From CAYQDB01 sp964416195 (GTDB lineage Bacteria > Zixibacteria > MSB-5A5 > GN15 > FEB-12), in the NCBI GenBank assembly GCA_964416195.1, contig CAYQDB010000033.1, positions 1-20,333 on the forward strand: 20,333 nt of DNA, given 5' to 3'. Below are positions 20,326 to 20,333 of the stretch, in pieces (positions within the stretch are counted from its first letter, which is position 1; the number at the start of each line of letters is the position of its first letter). Both the position numbers and the translations under genes were made by a program. The notes below the pieces were generated by a model that saw only the letters and a list, made by a program, of their open reading frames with translations, ran no database searches and was not told the origin of the DNA.

Positions 20326-20333
20326 TGGCTCCC
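20326..20333 (-). tRNA. Possible 3' end of a minus-strand tRNA-Asn (8 bases only)
   Basis: The last eight bases read on the minus strand are GGGAGCCA, which would be an acceptor-stem end with discriminator G and encoded CCA. That is the ending of bacterial tRNA-Asn genes with a TCCC... start. A minus-strand terminator sits about ten bases downstream, as expected. Eight bases are far too few for proof. Confidence 0.3.

Larger units (their letters stand above)
19932..20333. other. Gene-free right end with hairpins
   Basis: Short open frames here look like composition artefacts (no family motifs, poor ribosome binding sites). A perfect hairpin GCCGGACA (19995-20002) / TGTCCGGC (20008-20015) lies near the left part. 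The rest up to about 20250 holds no recognised element; it could be the upstream control region of the truncated minus-strand gene. Confidence 0.5.

Overview
This window is dominated by a gas vesicle (gvp) gene cluster of about 17 kb, all on the + strand (gvpA at 608 to a conserved-looking hypothetical gene ending at 17749). Mobile-element debris lies on both sides. The host looks like a diderm (Gram-negative) bacterium: there is a signal-peptide-bearing outer-membrane beta-barrel porin ending in Phe, Shine-Dalgarno sequences precede most genes, and a bacterial (PknB-type) Ser/Thr kinase fragment lies at the right. The kinase start and the gene mix would fit a deltaproteobacterial or FCB-type uncultured lineage, but I cannot fix the taxon from this window.

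Layout. 1-607: 3' remnant of an IS21-type istB, then a long gvpA leader. 608-3024: two almost identical gvpA genes, each with its own duplicated leader, flanking a DcaP-like porin that has its own terminator. 3147-4631: two paralogous coiled-coil proteins, one with an exact 51-residue repeat, in the place where gvpC would be expected. 4719-7792: accessory block with two paralogous DnaJ-type CxxCxGxG zinc proteins, a small basic protein, GvpN, an AbrB-like mini-gene, a zinc ribbon and a coiled-coil protein. 7812-11439: GvpH (Hsp20), a Get3/ArsA-type ATPase and a Cdc48/p97-type double AAA+ ATPase, tightly overlapped. 11532-17050: GvpF/L fused to a J-domain, GvpF/L, GvpG, GvpO, GvpF/L, GvpS-like, GvpF/L, GvpK, a small CxxC protein, a MITE-like element and GvpJ. 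17069-17749: an unrecognised protein with a possible TraB-like C-terminal signature. 17750-20333: helically phased iterons, a tyrosine recombinase, a truncated Ser/Thr kinase joined head-to-head to a truncated minus-strand gene, and terminators followed by what may be the 3' end of a minus-strand tRNA-Asn.

How the genes may work together. GvpA forms the ribbed shell. The 51-residue repeat protein and its paralogue are candidates for outer reinforcement (GvpC role). GvpF/L, GvpG, GvpK, GvpJ, GvpS, GvpO and GvpN are the usual nucleation and assembly factors. The unusual feature is the proteostasis content: a J-domain on one GvpF/L, DnaJ-like cysteine-rich domains as two free-standing proteins, a small heat-shock protein, a Get3-like hydrophobic-client carrier and a Cdc48-type unfoldase, all in one transcription unit. 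My inference is that this is a dedicated chaperone line for the very hydrophobic GvpA, with the parts of an Hsp40 distributed over several polypeptides.
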